DNA of 23,095 nucleotides, from assembly GCA_937926355.1 (NCBI GenBank), contig CALAZP010000170.1, positions 1 through 23,095 of the forward strand. Reading direction: 5' to 3'. The number at the start of each line of letters is the position of its first letter. Position 1 is the stretch's first letter. The position numbers were made by a program, and so were the translations under genes. The notes beneath the pieces were generated by a model that did no database searches, was not told the DNA's origin, and saw nothing but the letters and a program-made list of their open reading frames with translations. Positions 15,206 to 23,095 of this stretch are shown piece after piece. Origin of the DNA: an uncultured Saprospirales bacterium (GTDB lineage Bacteria > Bacteroidota > Bacteroidia > Chitinophagales > Saprospiraceae).

Positions 15206-16346
15206 TCTGCTATTATTTTTTGGTTTCCTTTGGGCACAACCATTGAGAACAGGTGCAGAGCAAACTGAAGTTTATCTACCTATCCTCCAGAATAAAAAAA
15301 TTGGATTGGTAGTGAATCAAACCTCCATCAGTGAGGGGGAGCATTTAGTAGATGTTTTATTGCAAAACCAAATTAATGTCAGTAAAATATTTGCACCGGA
15401 ACATGGTTTTAGAGGTCAAGCAGATGCAGGGGAAAAAGTCGATGATAGCGTGGATCAAGCTACTGGTTTACCAATAGTTTCACTATACGGGAGCAAAAGA
15501 GCACCTTCCATGGAGGATCTAAATGGGTTGGATTTATTAATATTTGATATCCAAGACGTTGGGGTTAGATTTTATACCTATATCTCTACGCTCCATTATG
15601 TCATGGAGGCTTGCGCTAAAAGTGGGGTACCTATTATGATTTTTGATCGACCTAATCCTAATGGTCATATAGTTGATGGACCAATTTTGGATGTAGAATA
15701 TCAGTCTTTTGTTGGAATGCATCCCATACCTATCGCTCATGGTATGACTATCGGTGAGTATGCAAGAATGATCAATGGAGAGAATTGGTTGGGAGAAAGC
15801 TTAAAGGCTGACCTTCAAGTCATTCCTTGCAAAGGTTATAATCACCAGATGCCTTATCGACTGCCAATTAAGCCATCGCCTAATTTGCCAGATATGAAAT
15901 CGATCTATTGTTATCCCTATACCTGCCTATTTGAGGGAACCGTATTGAGTGAGGGAAGAGGGACTTCAACTCCTTTTCAAATTTTTGGTCATCCAGCTAT
16001 TTTGGGTGCAGATAGGGTAAGCTTTGTACCAAGACCGAATGAAGGATCGAAATATCCAAAATTAGAAGGACAAGAATGTAGAGGAAAATCTTTGTCAAGT
16101 CAAACTGAAGAGGAACTTAGGGCCATTAGAAAAATTGATTTGTCGCACCTTACCGAAATGTATCAAAATTTTCCAGATAAGGATCAATTCTTTTTAAAAA
16201 ATGGTTTTTTTGACAAATTAGCCGGAGGAAGTCAATTAAGATCCCAAATTCAGAATGGATGGACAGAAGAGAAGATTAGAGCTTCATGGAAGGATGGATT
16301 AATTGATTTTATGGAAATCCGGAAAAAATATTTATTGTATCCATGA
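15183..16346 (+). CDS. namZ: Exo-beta-N-acetylmuramidase NamZ-like protein (DUF1343)
   Basis: This protein belongs to the DUF1343 family, of which Bacillus subtilis NamZ (YbbC) was shown to release terminal N-acetylmuramic acid from peptidoglycan fragments. Recognised segments are KKIGLVVNQTS, IFAPEHGFRGQADAGE, LLIFDIQDVGVRFYTYIST, IFDRPNPNG and LFEGTVLSEGRGTSTPF. The frame is open to 15078, but the ATG at 15183 gives a clear signal peptide (MKSCLTFSLLLFFGFLWAQ, cleavage likely after Ala18 or Gln19) and a 387-residue protein of usual length. This start overlaps pyrF by 23 nt. Export to the periplasm fits a peptidoglycan-recycling role. It is the last gene of the mrp operon and converges on the HhH barrel gene with an 18-bp gap, in which I see no terminator. 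Confidence 0.9.
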   Translation: MKSCLTFSLLLFFGFLWAQPLRTGAEQTEVYLPILQNKKIGLVVNQTSISEGEHLVDVLLQNQINVSKIFAPEHGFRGQADAGEKVDDSVDQATGLPIVSLYGSKRAPSMEDLNGLDLLIFDIQDVGVRFYTYISTLHYVMEACAKSGVPIMIFDRPNPNGHIVDGPILDVEYQSFVGMHPIPIAHGMTIGEYARMINGENWLGESLKADLQVIPCKGYNHQMPYRLPIKPSPNLPDMKSIYCYPYTCLFEGTVLSEGRGTSTPFQIFGHPAILGADRVSFVPRPNEGSKYPKLEGQECRGKSLSSQTEEELRAIRKIDLSHLTEMYQNFPDKDQFFLKNGFFDKLAGGSQLRSQIQNGWTEEKIRASWKDGLIDFMEIRKKYLLYP

Positions 16347-16364
16347 CCGCCCCTTTTCCAACCA

Positions 16365-18344
16365 TTACCATACGAAAGTAAATTGTAATCCGATATCCAT
16401 TCTGCGTTTTCCGACAGTAGCTTCGCTTTGAGACCCAATGCTTTGTACATCGGGTTTATACTGTCTTGAAATTCTCGCTTCGAGCAATCCACGGGAAGTT
16501 TTCCATCGAGGGATAAAATACCAACCAATACCTCGTCCATGGAATGCTGGCATCCCGAAAAAACCTGCCAATTGGTGTTCGTACTGATAGATTCTTAAAG
16601 CGTAACTTGGAATATCGAAGAGTGTCAATCTTAGTTTGAAATCCAAAGAGGGTCTCTCCAGTTTTAATATAAAATCCTGAGATAGTAATTGACCTTTCTG
16701 GTGTGTTTGTTTTTCTCTCAAATAGGAGTTTTCCATCCGGATGCGCCATTCCAAATGAGGGGTAGGATAGAGAATCATTTGTATTCTGAAATTGCTTTTT
16801 TGTGGAAAGATCAGGGATTTAAATTTTGTGTTTGAGGTATGGTTAACGGTGCTTTTTTCTGTTCTGAAATCTGCATATATCTGCATTGAATTTTTCTTAT
16901 TATACTGAATTCTCCATCTAATACTATTTCCAATAGAAGGCGCATGGACATTAAATCTCATCCAAGGGAATTTCCTGATATCGTTGAAAAAAGATAATTC
17001 CCAATTTGGAAATGGGTGAGCCTTCAAGAGAAAAAAAATGCCATTTTCATTTTGAGCTTTACCAAATCTTCCAAATGTCCTCGTCTCTATAGATTGGTAT
17101 GCTGGAGAGTAGTTTCTAAAACTTAAGACCAGGTCCAAATTTTTAGATGGGCTTAATAACCAACCTAATAAATGAGCTTGATTAAAATAATGATCGAAAG
17201 CGGATTCGGCAAACCATAAATGGCCTTTTACCTGTAGCTGAAAATTTAGACTAAAGTTGAATAACTGATTTCCCGTAAATATAAATTGATTATAAGGCCG
17301 TATTACTGGTAATATAGGTCGTGAAAATCGATGGTAGATAGAATTTAATCCTATGAAGCCCTTTTTTAGATTAAAGGTCCAATTAAAACCTCCTAGTAAA
17401 TATTTCAGGGTATTTTGGTCTTCTATCTCATTGAGCGTTCTGCTTAGCCCAGCCTGATTAATGGAGGTAACATAAGAGCCTAGGAGAGAATCGTTTTTAA
17501 GATTTCCATTTCTATTGCGATAGGAGATAAAAGCTATTCCCATTGATTTTCGCTTGGACCATTCTATCCCAATGCCACTTTGATAATTGCCCTCTGTACT
17601 GCCTCTCTTTGGTCGTATAGCTGAACGCCCTTTAACTAAAAGAGTAGGGGAAAAAGTCAAACCACTACCAAATGATTGACCTCCGATTAACCCTTGCCCC
17701 ATTTGAAATTGATAATCTCCCAAGACCAACAAATTAATGGAGTTGATGGGCTGTTCAATTGCCAAATGTTTGTTGAAGTGAAAAGGTAACCCTTCCCCTG
17801 CATCCTTATCTATTGCCATCCCTAGTTTAAACTTACCTGGACGATCCAAAGTAAATTTTCCAGTAATCAGATAAGGATTACCTTGATAGGCATCTGGTTG
17901 GAGGAATCCCATTTTTTTTGGAAATGTTCGCCCAATCCTAATGGAAGTTTTCCGTCTGACCTCCATGGAACTAGCCTTCCAACTGGAGGGGGACCAATTG
18001 AACGCTCTATCTACTAATAATCTTGATTGTATATTTTGTATAGTAGTGGGATCAAATAAAGGAACAGCTCTTAACTCCTCTACTACAATAAATGGTCCAA
18101 AATGCTCCCGGTATTCAAAGAAGGAATGAATCTGTTCTTCACTTAAAAGAGAAAGAGATCTGAGTTCTTCCTCTGTAATGGAGTTTAGTAAAATAGATGA
18201 AAATGGCAAATCGTCTTTATCTATTTGTTGAGGTAAAAACCCATCATCATTTTCTACCTCTTGTTCCAACCACATTTCTTCTTCAACGGTATTTTGACCT
18301 AGAAGGAGGCTGGGAGCTATTGCCAAAAATAACATTCTCCACAT
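16365..18344 (-). CDS. Exported helix-hairpin-helix protein with predicted outer-membrane beta-barrel
   Basis: I recognise this as a Bacteroidota family of unknown function: a secreted N-terminal HhH region joined to a long beta-rich domain. The 659-residue protein has a signal peptide (about 1-16, ending LLLGQ), an acidic linker, and two ComEA-like HhH motifs in about 51-110 (LLNSITEEELRSLSLLS, then a copy with GPFIVVEELRAVPLFD). From about 130 the sequence alternates hydrophobic and polar residues with many Gly, Ser and aromatics. It ends in QFTFVW, a terminal aromatic as in outer-membrane barrels. HhH motifs usually bind the DNA backbone, so surface DNA binding or uptake is one idea; a protein-interaction role is equally possible. 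It has its own promoter in the 47-bp gap after the upstream gene. Confidence 0.78.
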   Translation of the reverse strand: MWRMLFLAIAPSLLLGQNTVEEEMWLEQEVENDDGFLPQQIDKDDLPFSSILLNSITEEELRSLSLLSEEQIHSFFEYREHFGPFIVVEELRAVPLFDPTTIQNIQSRLLVDRAFNWSPSSWKASSMEVRRKTSIRIGRTFPKKMGFLQPDAYQGNPYLITGKFTLDRPGKFKLGMAIDKDAGEGLPFHFNKHLAIEQPINSINLLVLGDYQFQMGQGLIGGQSFGSGLTFSPTLLVKGRSAIRPKRGSTEGNYQSGIGIEWSKRKSMGIAFISYRNRNGNLKNDSLLGSYVTSINQAGLSRTLNEIEDQNTLKYLLGGFNWTFNLKKGFIGLNSIYHRFSRPILPVIRPYNQFIFTGNQLFNFSLNFQLQVKGHLWFAESAFDHYFNQAHLLGWLLSPSKNLDLVLSFRNYSPAYQSIETRTFGRFGKAQNENGIFFLLKAHPFPNWELSFFNDIRKFPWMRFNVHAPSIGNSIRWRIQYNKKNSMQIYADFRTEKSTVNHTSNTKFKSLIFPQKSNFRIQMILYPTPHLEWRIRMENSYLREKQTHQKGQLLSQDFILKLERPSLDFKLRLTLFDIPSYALRIYQYEHQLAGFFGMPAFHGRGIGWYFIPRWKTSRGLLEARISRQYKPDVQSIGSQSEATVGKRRMDIGLQFTFVW

Positions 18345-18360
18345 CTGTACACCCTTTATT

Positions 18361-18391
18361 CAAATATAAAGGATTAAAAATCAGGATGCAA
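18361..18391 (-). promoter_or_regulatory. Bacteroidota-type promoter of the HhH barrel gene
   Basis: On the minus strand TTG (18391-18389) is followed after 20 nt by TATATTTG (18368-18361), a full match to TANNTTTG. The -7 element ends 16 nt before the ATG at 18344, predicting a leader of about 10-12 nt. The -33 TTG directly abuts the stop codon of the upstream gene at 18392. Confidence 0.6.
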
Positions 18392-19915
18392 TTAATTTGT
18401 TATAGAAGAATTGAGGTGAAGTTGTAACCATTTCGTAACATTAAAATAAGCCATTTCCTTGGTGGCATAGTCATCATTGGAAATATTGGGAAGATTCAAA
18501 TAAAAATCTTCAATACTTTTCTTTTGAAGAAAAGTATTTTGCCTAATTAATTTTTTTAGCAATTGAACCATTGCTTTTTGAATATTGCCGGAATCTTTAG
18601 CTTTAAGAATAGATTTTTCTAAAGCTGGCAAAAGGTAATCATTGATTAAATCAAAATTATTCAGTTCGTAATTACAGAGAATGTGTAAAAGTCTGGCATT
18701 AATTTCCAAATCATTTCTTAAGTAATCAATGGGAATTATAACTACTTTATTTATGTACTCTAAGGCCTCATTATATTTTTTTTGGATAAAATATAAACCT
18801 GCAATTTTATAGTAGAAGAGGTGAACCCTATGCGAATCCATAAATGGAAGGTAAACTTTCATATCCTTTATAATGGATGAAGCAAGCTGGGCTACCTCAT
18901 TATATCTTTCATCTATTAGGCACCAGTTGAGTTGAGAAAGCGAAAGGTATACAAACCCAGTCATCCGGGTATTCATATTCCAAGTATTTTTTTCAATCTG
19001 AACAAATTCTTCAAATACTAATAGGTTCTTTTGAAATTCCTCTTTCTCTTTCAGTATAAACTGCAATACGAGTACATAGTATAAACCTCTAGTGTACAAC
19101 ATTGGATCTTTCCGTTGCATCTGAGGGTTTTTTTGGAAGATTTCAAACCATTGATTGGTGTAGGTTTTGGCCTTTTTGAAGTCTAGGAGAATATAATAAA
19201 ACCAAAATTTAGCTTGGAAATAATTAACCTTTTCGAAAAAAGTCATTTCCTTTAAATCCAACGAATCCGGAAGTAATGATTGGTAAAAACACTCAAATTC
19301 CTTTTTTTCTTCCGTAGTTCGAGCATGTCCAAATTGAATATACCATCCCTGAATTTGAATATTGAGATTAGATAAAAAATTATTTCGATAAGTTACTGTA
19401 CTTCTGTGAATAGATGATTCTAGAAGGGTTTCCATTTTATTAGCAATCATTCTACTTCTGGTAATATGCCTAGCTTCAATCATTTTTTCAAATTCGAGAA
19501 TCTCCAGATGTAAAATATCCTGATGGTGATCTTCAGCTATTTTTTTAATTCTCTCCAACAACTTGAGACTTTGCATATACAATCCTTTACCGTAAAGTAT
19601 TCTAGCGAAATCCAATTGCTCTCGAATTTGAATATCTATATTTTTATCGATGTAAATTAATCGAAGACTAGTCAAAATTTGCCCATAAAGATGCCTTTTG
19701 AGATTGGCTAGCTGACTTTTCTTAATATTGGGCAGCTTTTGAAGTAATAATTTTTCGTCGTACCGAGGAATCTTATCCATAGCCTCGAATAATTGAACAA
19801 ACTTTAACCCAGATTCGGATTGAATCCTATTAGAATAAAGTTTAAAATTCCTTTTCTCAGATTTGGATAGAGATTTTATAAGAGAGAAAACTTGTTCTTT
19901 ATGATTATTGGGCAT
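18392..19915 (-). CDS. Conserved alpha-helical (TPR-like) hypothetical protein
   Basis: I cannot name a characterised family. The product is 507 residues, has no signal peptide or membrane segment, and is almost wholly alpha-helical. It opens with a basic motif, VFSLIKSLSKSEKRNFKLYS, that I associate with uncharacterised Bacteroidota proteins. Helix pairs resembling tetratricopeptide repeats follow, for example FARILYGKGLYMQSLKLLER and YYKIAGLYFIQKKYNEALEY. A cytoplasmic protein-interaction scaffold is the cautious reading. The frame begins with GTG at 19918, but ATG follows immediately at 19915 and is preferred. It is divergent from glnN (171-bp gap) and is followed by the HhH barrel gene, which has its own promoter. 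A partial -7 match TACCTTTA lies in the upstream gap. Confidence 0.75.
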   Translation of the reverse strand: MPNNHKEQVFSLIKSLSKSEKRNFKLYSNRIQSESGLKFVQLFEAMDKIPRYDEKLLLQKLPNIKKSQLANLKRHLYGQILTSLRLIYIDKNIDIQIREQLDFARILYGKGLYMQSLKLLERIKKIAEDHHQDILHLEILEFEKMIEARHITRSRMIANKMETLLESSIHRSTVTYRNNFLSNLNIQIQGWYIQFGHARTTEEKKEFECFYQSLLPDSLDLKEMTFFEKVNYFQAKFWFYYILLDFKKAKTYTNQWFEIFQKNPQMQRKDPMLYTRGLYYVLVLQFILKEKEEFQKNLLVFEEFVQIEKNTWNMNTRMTGFVYLSLSQLNWCLIDERYNEVAQLASSIIKDMKVYLPFMDSHRVHLFYYKIAGLYFIQKKYNEALEYINKVVIIPIDYLRNDLEINARLLHILCNYELNNFDLINDYLLPALEKSILKAKDSGNIQKAMVQLLKKLIRQNTFLQKKSIEDFYLNLPNISNDDYATKEMAYFNVTKWLQLHLNSSITN

Positions 19916-20086
19916 CACAAACTCTTGCTTTATAACGTATTGAAAAACAAGATTTTATTTGGTAAAGGTAGCTACTGAGCATCACATTAAATAGCAAAAT
20001 ACTACATTTTTTTCAAATCTCACGTCTTAATATTGTGTCGTTTACAAGCAAAAAGAATTTAGTAAGTAACTTAAAACAAATACACT

Positions 20087-22279
20087 ATGAGTATGTCAAG
20101 ATTCCAAGCCCTGGACACGGTGATGACTAGGGATCGTTTGGATTTGGATTATGTTGATGTTCCCAATTCCAAAATTTCCTCTTTCTTCGGTAGCCATGTA
20201 TTTAACGAGGCGTCTATGAAAGAATACCTTACAGAGAAGGATTTCCAATCGGTTGTATCAGCTATTGCAGCAGGAGAGAAATTCTCTAAGGAGAATGCCA
20301 AAATTGTGGCCGAAGGTATGAAACGATGGGCTATGGACCACGGCGCTACTCATTACACTCACTGGTTTCAACCACTTACTGGTGGAACTGCAGAAAAACA
20401 CGACTCCTTTTTTACTGTAACGCCTGACGGCAAAATTCTCGAAGAATTCACTGGAGATACTCTAGTACAGCAAGAGCCAGATGGCTCCAGTTTCCCAGGA
20501 GGTGGTTTACGTTCAACCTTTGAAGCAAGGGGATATACTGCATGGGATCCCTCATCCCCAGCATTTATTTTAGAGGTAGGAAATGGAAAAACACTTTGTA
20601 TCCCAACTATTTTTGTCACCTATGGAGGGGATTCTTTGGATTATAAACTTCCTCTTTTAAAATCTCAGGAATACCTTGCTCAAGCTACTATTCCAGTTTG
20701 TCAATTATTTGACGACAAAGTCAATAAGGTCATTGCCACCTTAGGATGGGAGCAGGAATACTTTCTAGTCGATGAAGTATTTGTTAACGCGAGGCCAGAT
20801 ATTCTGATGACTGGAAGAACAATTCTGGGCAAATTCTCACCAAAGGGTCAACAATTAGACGATCACTACTTTGGTTCTATACCGGAGCGGGTTTACGCTT
20901 ATATGAGAGATTTGGAAACAGAATGTCATAAATTGGGGATACCTGTTAGAACCAGGCACAATGAAGTTGGTCCTGGTCAGTACGAACTAGCTCCTATGTT
21001 TGAAGAGGTCAACCTAGCTGTAGATCACAACCAGTTATTGATGGATTTGATGGATAGGGTAGCCAAGAGACACCATCTAAGTGTTTTACTTCATGAAAAG
21101 CCATTTGCAGGCGTTAATGGTTCTGGAAAACACAACAATTGGTCCATGTCTACCAATACTGGAGTCAATCTGTTGTCACCTGGCAAACAACCGGGTAAAA
21201 ATTTATTGTTTTTAACTTTCTTCGTCAATACCATTCAGGCGGTTTACCGCTATGCTGATATTTTAAGAGCATCTGTAGCTTCTGCTTCTAATGATCATAG
21301 ATTAGGTGCAAATGAAGCGCCACCTGCCATTATATCGGTATTTATAGGAGATACCTTAACTAAGGTGCTAGATAATATTGAAAAAGGAATTGATGCCGAT
21401 GAGGCTGGAGTAAAAGAGGTGTTGGACTTGTTAAGTAAAATTCCAAATTTGGAATTAGACAACACTGATCGAAACAGAACATCCCCTTTCGCTTTCACAG
21501 GTAATAAGTTTGAAATTAGAATGGTGGGTTCTTCTATGAACTGTGCGGCGCCCATGACCGTAATGAATACTATTGTTGGAAAGCAGTTACGGGACTTTAA
21601 AGTAGAGTTGGATCAAATGATGAGCAAAGGAATGGACAAAGATTCTGCTATACTTGCTATTTTAAAAAGATACATTACTGAATCCAAACCTATTAGATTC
21701 GAAGGAGACGGCTATAGCGAAGAATGGAAAAGTGAGGCTGCTAAAAGAGGTTTAGGAAATACCCCTAATACTCCGGATGCTTTAATGGCTTATGTAACTG
21801 ATAGCGCAGTAGATTTATTTACTTCTAGTGGGGTATTTACAAAGAGAGAATTAGATGCGCATTTCGAAGTCATGTGCGAGAATTATGTCCTCAAACTTCA
21901 AATTGAATCCAGGACATTAGGAGAAATGGTTATTAATCACGTGTTGCCTGCTGCAATAAATTACCAAAGCCAATTAGCGGATAACGCGCTTCAATTGAAA
22001 GAATTGGGACTCTCTGCTAATCTATATGAGGCTCAAATCGATTTAATTAAGAGAATTAGCGAAAACATATCTGTCATAAAAGATACCGTTGACATAATGA
22101 CTCAAGCTAGAAAAGATGCTAATGCGAAAGAGGAACCTATTGAAGTGGCAAAAAGTTATTGCAATAAAGTTAAGCCTTTAATGGATACTATCCGGATGCA
22201 TGCTGATCGACTAGAATATTTGGTTGATGATAAAGAGTGGCCTTTAGTGAAATACAGAGAAATGATGTTTGTTAGATAA
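20087..22279 (+). CDS. glnN: Glutamine synthetase type III (GSIII)
   Basis: Glutamine synthetase makes glutamine from glutamate, ammonia and ATP. The 730-residue length and motif set mark the large type III form known from Bacteroides and some cyanobacteria, not the 450-470-residue GSI. Visible blocks include the type III N-terminal region with HYTHWFQPLTGGTAEKHDSF (89-108), GWEQEYFLVD (220-229) with metal-binding glutamates, RHNEVGPGQYELAP (290-303), NGSGKHNNWSMST (344-356), and NRTSPFAFTGNKFEIRMVGS further on. A C-terminal helical extension (about 600-730) is present as in the family. Start: ATG at 20087, with a second ATG two codons later. It is monocistronic with a strong terminator; no PII-type regulator (glnB) or ammonium transporter (amtB) gene is adjacent. 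I could not identify a convincing promoter in the 171-bp upstream gap. Confidence 0.96.
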   Translation: MSMSRFQALDTVMTRDRLDLDYVDVPNSKISSFFGSHVFNEASMKEYLTEKDFQSVVSAIAAGEKFSKENAKIVAEGMKRWAMDHGATHYTHWFQPLTGGTAEKHDSFFTVTPDGKILEEFTGDTLVQQEPDGSSFPGGGLRSTFEARGYTAWDPSSPAFILEVGNGKTLCIPTIFVTYGGDSLDYKLPLLKSQEYLAQATIPVCQLFDDKVNKVIATLGWEQEYFLVDEVFVNARPDILMTGRTILGKFSPKGQQLDDHYFGSIPERVYAYMRDLETECHKLGIPVRTRHNEVGPGQYELAPMFEEVNLAVDHNQLLMDLMDRVAKRHHLSVLLHEKPFAGVNGSGKHNNWSMSTNTGVNLLSPGKQPGKNLLFLTFFVNTIQAVYRYADILRASVASASNDHRLGANEAPPAIISVFIGDTLTKVLDNIEKGIDADEAGVKEVLDLLSKIPNLELDNTDRNRTSPFAFTGNKFEIRMVGSSMNCAAPMTVMNTIVGKQLRDFKVELDQMMSKGMDKDSAILAILKRYITESKPIRFEGDGYSEEWKSEAAKRGLGNTPNTPDALMAYVTDSAVDLFTSSGVFTKRELDAHFEVMCENYVLKLQIESRTLGEMVINHVLPAAINYQSQLADNALQLKELGLSANLYEAQIDLIKRISENISVIKDTVDIMTQARKDANAKEEPIEVAKSYCNKVKPLMDTIRMHADRLEYLVDDKEWPLVKYREMMFVR

Positions 22280-22280
22280 T

Positions 22281-22308
22281 AAAAAAAGGGCCGAGAGGCC
22301 CTTTTTTT
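22281..22308. terminator. Bidirectional terminator shared by glnN and hpf
   Basis: Seven A residues plus GGGCC, a GAGA loop, then GGCCC plus seven T residues make a perfect hairpin with a T-run on both strands. It begins one base after the glnN stop codon and its T-run overlaps the hpf stop codon (22309-22307), so both convergent genes can use it. Confidence 0.9.
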
Positions 22309-22600
22309 ATTTTTTCTCCTTATATTTTTTTATTTGGCGTCTCATCTTTTCATAAGCGTCAGCCAAAGCGATTTCAAAGGTTTCCGCGCTTCCAGAAGAA
22401 AAAAGTTCTGTTCCGGGAACGTTACATTGAATTTCAACGGTCTTCCCGTCACTATTCAAGTGACGATGCTCGTCTTCTTTCATGAAAAATGAAATAGTGG
22501 TGGTTCCGTCGTAAAACGTAGAAAGTTTTTCTACTTTTTCATCAATCAACTTCTTGAAATACCCATCAACGGCAAAAGGGGCTTGAATGTTAACTGTCAT
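22307..22600 (-). CDS. hpf: Ribosome hibernation promoting factor, short form (HPF/YfiA family)
   Basis: Proteins of this family bind the decoding centre of idle ribosomes and hold them inactive in stationary phase. The 97-residue protein consists of the single alpha/beta domain only: a beta strand at the start (TVNIQAPFAVDG), a helix with KLIDEKVEKLSTFYDG (17-32), central strands, and a C-terminal helix ending in the basic segment MRRQIKKYKEKK. The long C-terminal domain used for dimerisation in long-form HPF is absent. It sits between rplT (91 bp upstream, same strand) and the convergent glnN, and shares a terminator with the latter. Co-transcription with rplT is possible since no strong terminator separates them. 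Confidence 0.88.
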   Translation of the reverse strand: MTVNIQAPFAVDGYFKKLIDEKVEKLSTFYDGTTTISFFMKEDEHRHLNSDGKTVEIQCNVPGTELFSSGSAETFEIALADAYEKMRRQIKKYKEKK

Positions 22601-22667
22601 AGTATATAGGCTTTTAGTTACTAATTGCTAAAGACCATAATATACTACAAACAAGGATTAAATTCAA

Positions 22668-22681
22668 GTGACAAAAGTCAC
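22668..22681 (-). repeat. Small hairpin between rplT and hpf
   Basis: GTGAC and GTCAC form a perfect five-base-pair stem around a four-base loop, 10 nt after the rplT stop codon. No T-run follows on the minus strand, so a full terminator is unlikely; an attenuator or mRNA 3' stabiliser is possible. Confidence 0.25.
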
Positions 22682-22691
22682 AGATGAAAAA

Positions 22692-23036
22692 TTATTTAAC
22701 GGAATCTACTATACCCTTGAACGTTTCAGGATGATTCATCGCTAAGTCTGCTAAAACTTTCCTGTTTAAGTCTATATCGTTATTGGATAGGGCATGAATT
22801 AACTTAGAGTAAGTTGTTCCATTGACTCTAGCAGCAGCATTAATTCTAGCTATCCAAAGTCTTCTGAACATTCTTTTCTTTTGTTTTCTGTCTCTATATG
22901 CATATTGAAGACCTTTTTCAACTGCATTTTTTGCTACTGTATAAACATTAGAACGGGCACCAAAATAACCTTTGGCTAACTTTAGAATCTTTTTTCTTCT
23001 CTTTCGAGAAGCTACTGCATTAACTGACCGTGGCAT
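22692..23036 (-). CDS. rplT: 50S ribosomal protein L20
   Basis: L20 is an early-assembly protein of the large ribosomal subunit that binds 23S rRNA and, in several bacteria, represses its own mRNA. The 114-residue length is standard. The basic N-terminus (MPRSVNAVASRKRRKKILKL), AKGYFGARSN (21-30), YRDRKQKKRMFRRLWIARIN (47-66) and the C-terminal YSKLIHALSNNDIDLNRKVL are all diagnostic. The usual order is infC-rpmI-rplT, and the window ends only 59 bp upstream of the ATG. Complete upstream genes cannot be seen. An inverted repeat lies in that leader. hpf follows on the same strand. Confidence 0.97.
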   Translation of the reverse strand: MPRSVNAVASRKRRKKILKLAKGYFGARSNVYTVAKNAVEKGLQYAYRDRKQKKRMFRRLWIARINAAARVNGTTYSKLIHALSNNDIDLNRKVLADLAMNHPETFKGIVDSVK

Positions 23037-23054
23037 ACAATTGTTTTTAGTTCA

Positions 23055-23089
23055 ATACAGGGGAAAATAAATTTTCGCTTCACCTGTAT
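23055..23089 (-). promoter_or_regulatory. Inverted repeat in the rplT leader
   Basis: ATACAGG (23055-23061) and CCTGTAT (23083-23089) are exact reverse complements, with a smaller AAAAT/ATTTT pair nested inside. The structure lies 19-53 nt upstream of the rplT ATG, where L20 autoregulatory sites are found in some bacteria. Whether L20 binds it is inference. Confidence 0.35.
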
Positions 23090-23095
23090 CCTCGT

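Noticed and set aside
23080..23095. Possible 3' end of rpmI (codons reading R-G-Y-R-stop on the minus strand)
   Set aside because: The place and basic residues fit a ribosomal protein L35 tail, but four codons are too few to identify a gene. Another frame is also open to the edge.
1..23095. Mobile element, defence island, CRISPR array or biosynthetic cluster
   Set aside because: I saw no transposase, integrase, nuclease/toxin pair, direct-repeat array or synthase gene. Base composition looks even, and nearly every gene is core metabolism, repair, translation or envelope function.

Overview
The window looks like a stretch of core chromosome from a member of the Bacteroidota. The DNA is AT-rich and start codons mostly lack a Shine-Dalgarno sequence. 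Several genes are preceded by the Bacteroidota -7 promoter element TANNTTTG. The gene content fits too: a type III glutamine synthetase of about 730 residues, a 5'-nucleotidase split over two genes, an Mrp ATPase without the CxxC pair, and a helix-hairpin-helix outer-membrane barrel protein. I cannot place it below phylum with confidence; Cytophagia or Saprospiria are guesses. I see no transposase, integrase, phage gene, CRISPR array, defence system, tRNA or rRNA.

Layout. (1) 1-3140, minus strand: the first 71 codons of dnaA run off the left edge. Upstream of it is a 217-bp gap holding a stem-loop and a perfect inverted repeat. Next is an operon read as ruvB, then the substrate-binding half of a 5'-nucleotidase as a lipoprotein, then the metallophosphatase half with a twin-arginine-like signal. 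(2) 3262-4527, plus strand: NADP-type isocitrate dehydrogenase with a strong terminator. (3) 4842-5180, minus strand: an A-type iron-sulfur carrier. (4) 5302-8514, plus strand: a small membrane-anchored protein of unknown function, a class V PLP enzyme with a Tat-like signal, and aminopeptidase P. (5) 12860-8497, minus strand: a tight operon of ribF, a family 2 glycosyltransferase, an RluA-type pseudouridine synthase and an ArnT/PMT-like membrane glycosyltransferase. (6) 12992-16346, plus strand, divergent from ribF: mrp, a NifU C-terminal-domain scaffold, pyrF, and the exo-muramidase namZ (DUF1343), which overlaps the end of pyrF. (7) 16365-19915, minus strand: the HhH/beta-barrel protein and a 507-residue alpha-helical repeat protein of unknown function. 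(8) 20087-22279, plus strand: type III glutamine synthetase, converging on hpf over a shared bidirectional terminator. Ribosomal protein L20 (rplT) lies at the right edge.

Themes. Iron-sulfur biogenesis appears twice (A-type carrier; Mrp plus NifU domain). Ribosome function appears at the right end (hpf, rplT) and in the pseudouridine synthase. Cell-envelope work is spread among the glycosyltransferases, namZ, the nucleotidase pair and the HhH barrel. I found no obviously new multi-gene system. The observations most worth a second look are the nucleotidase halves apparently exported by two different routes, the cysteine-poor Mrp beside a CxxC scaffold, the HhH-barrel architecture, possible leaderless transcripts (ruvB, ribF), and structured DNA upstream of dnaA and rplT.
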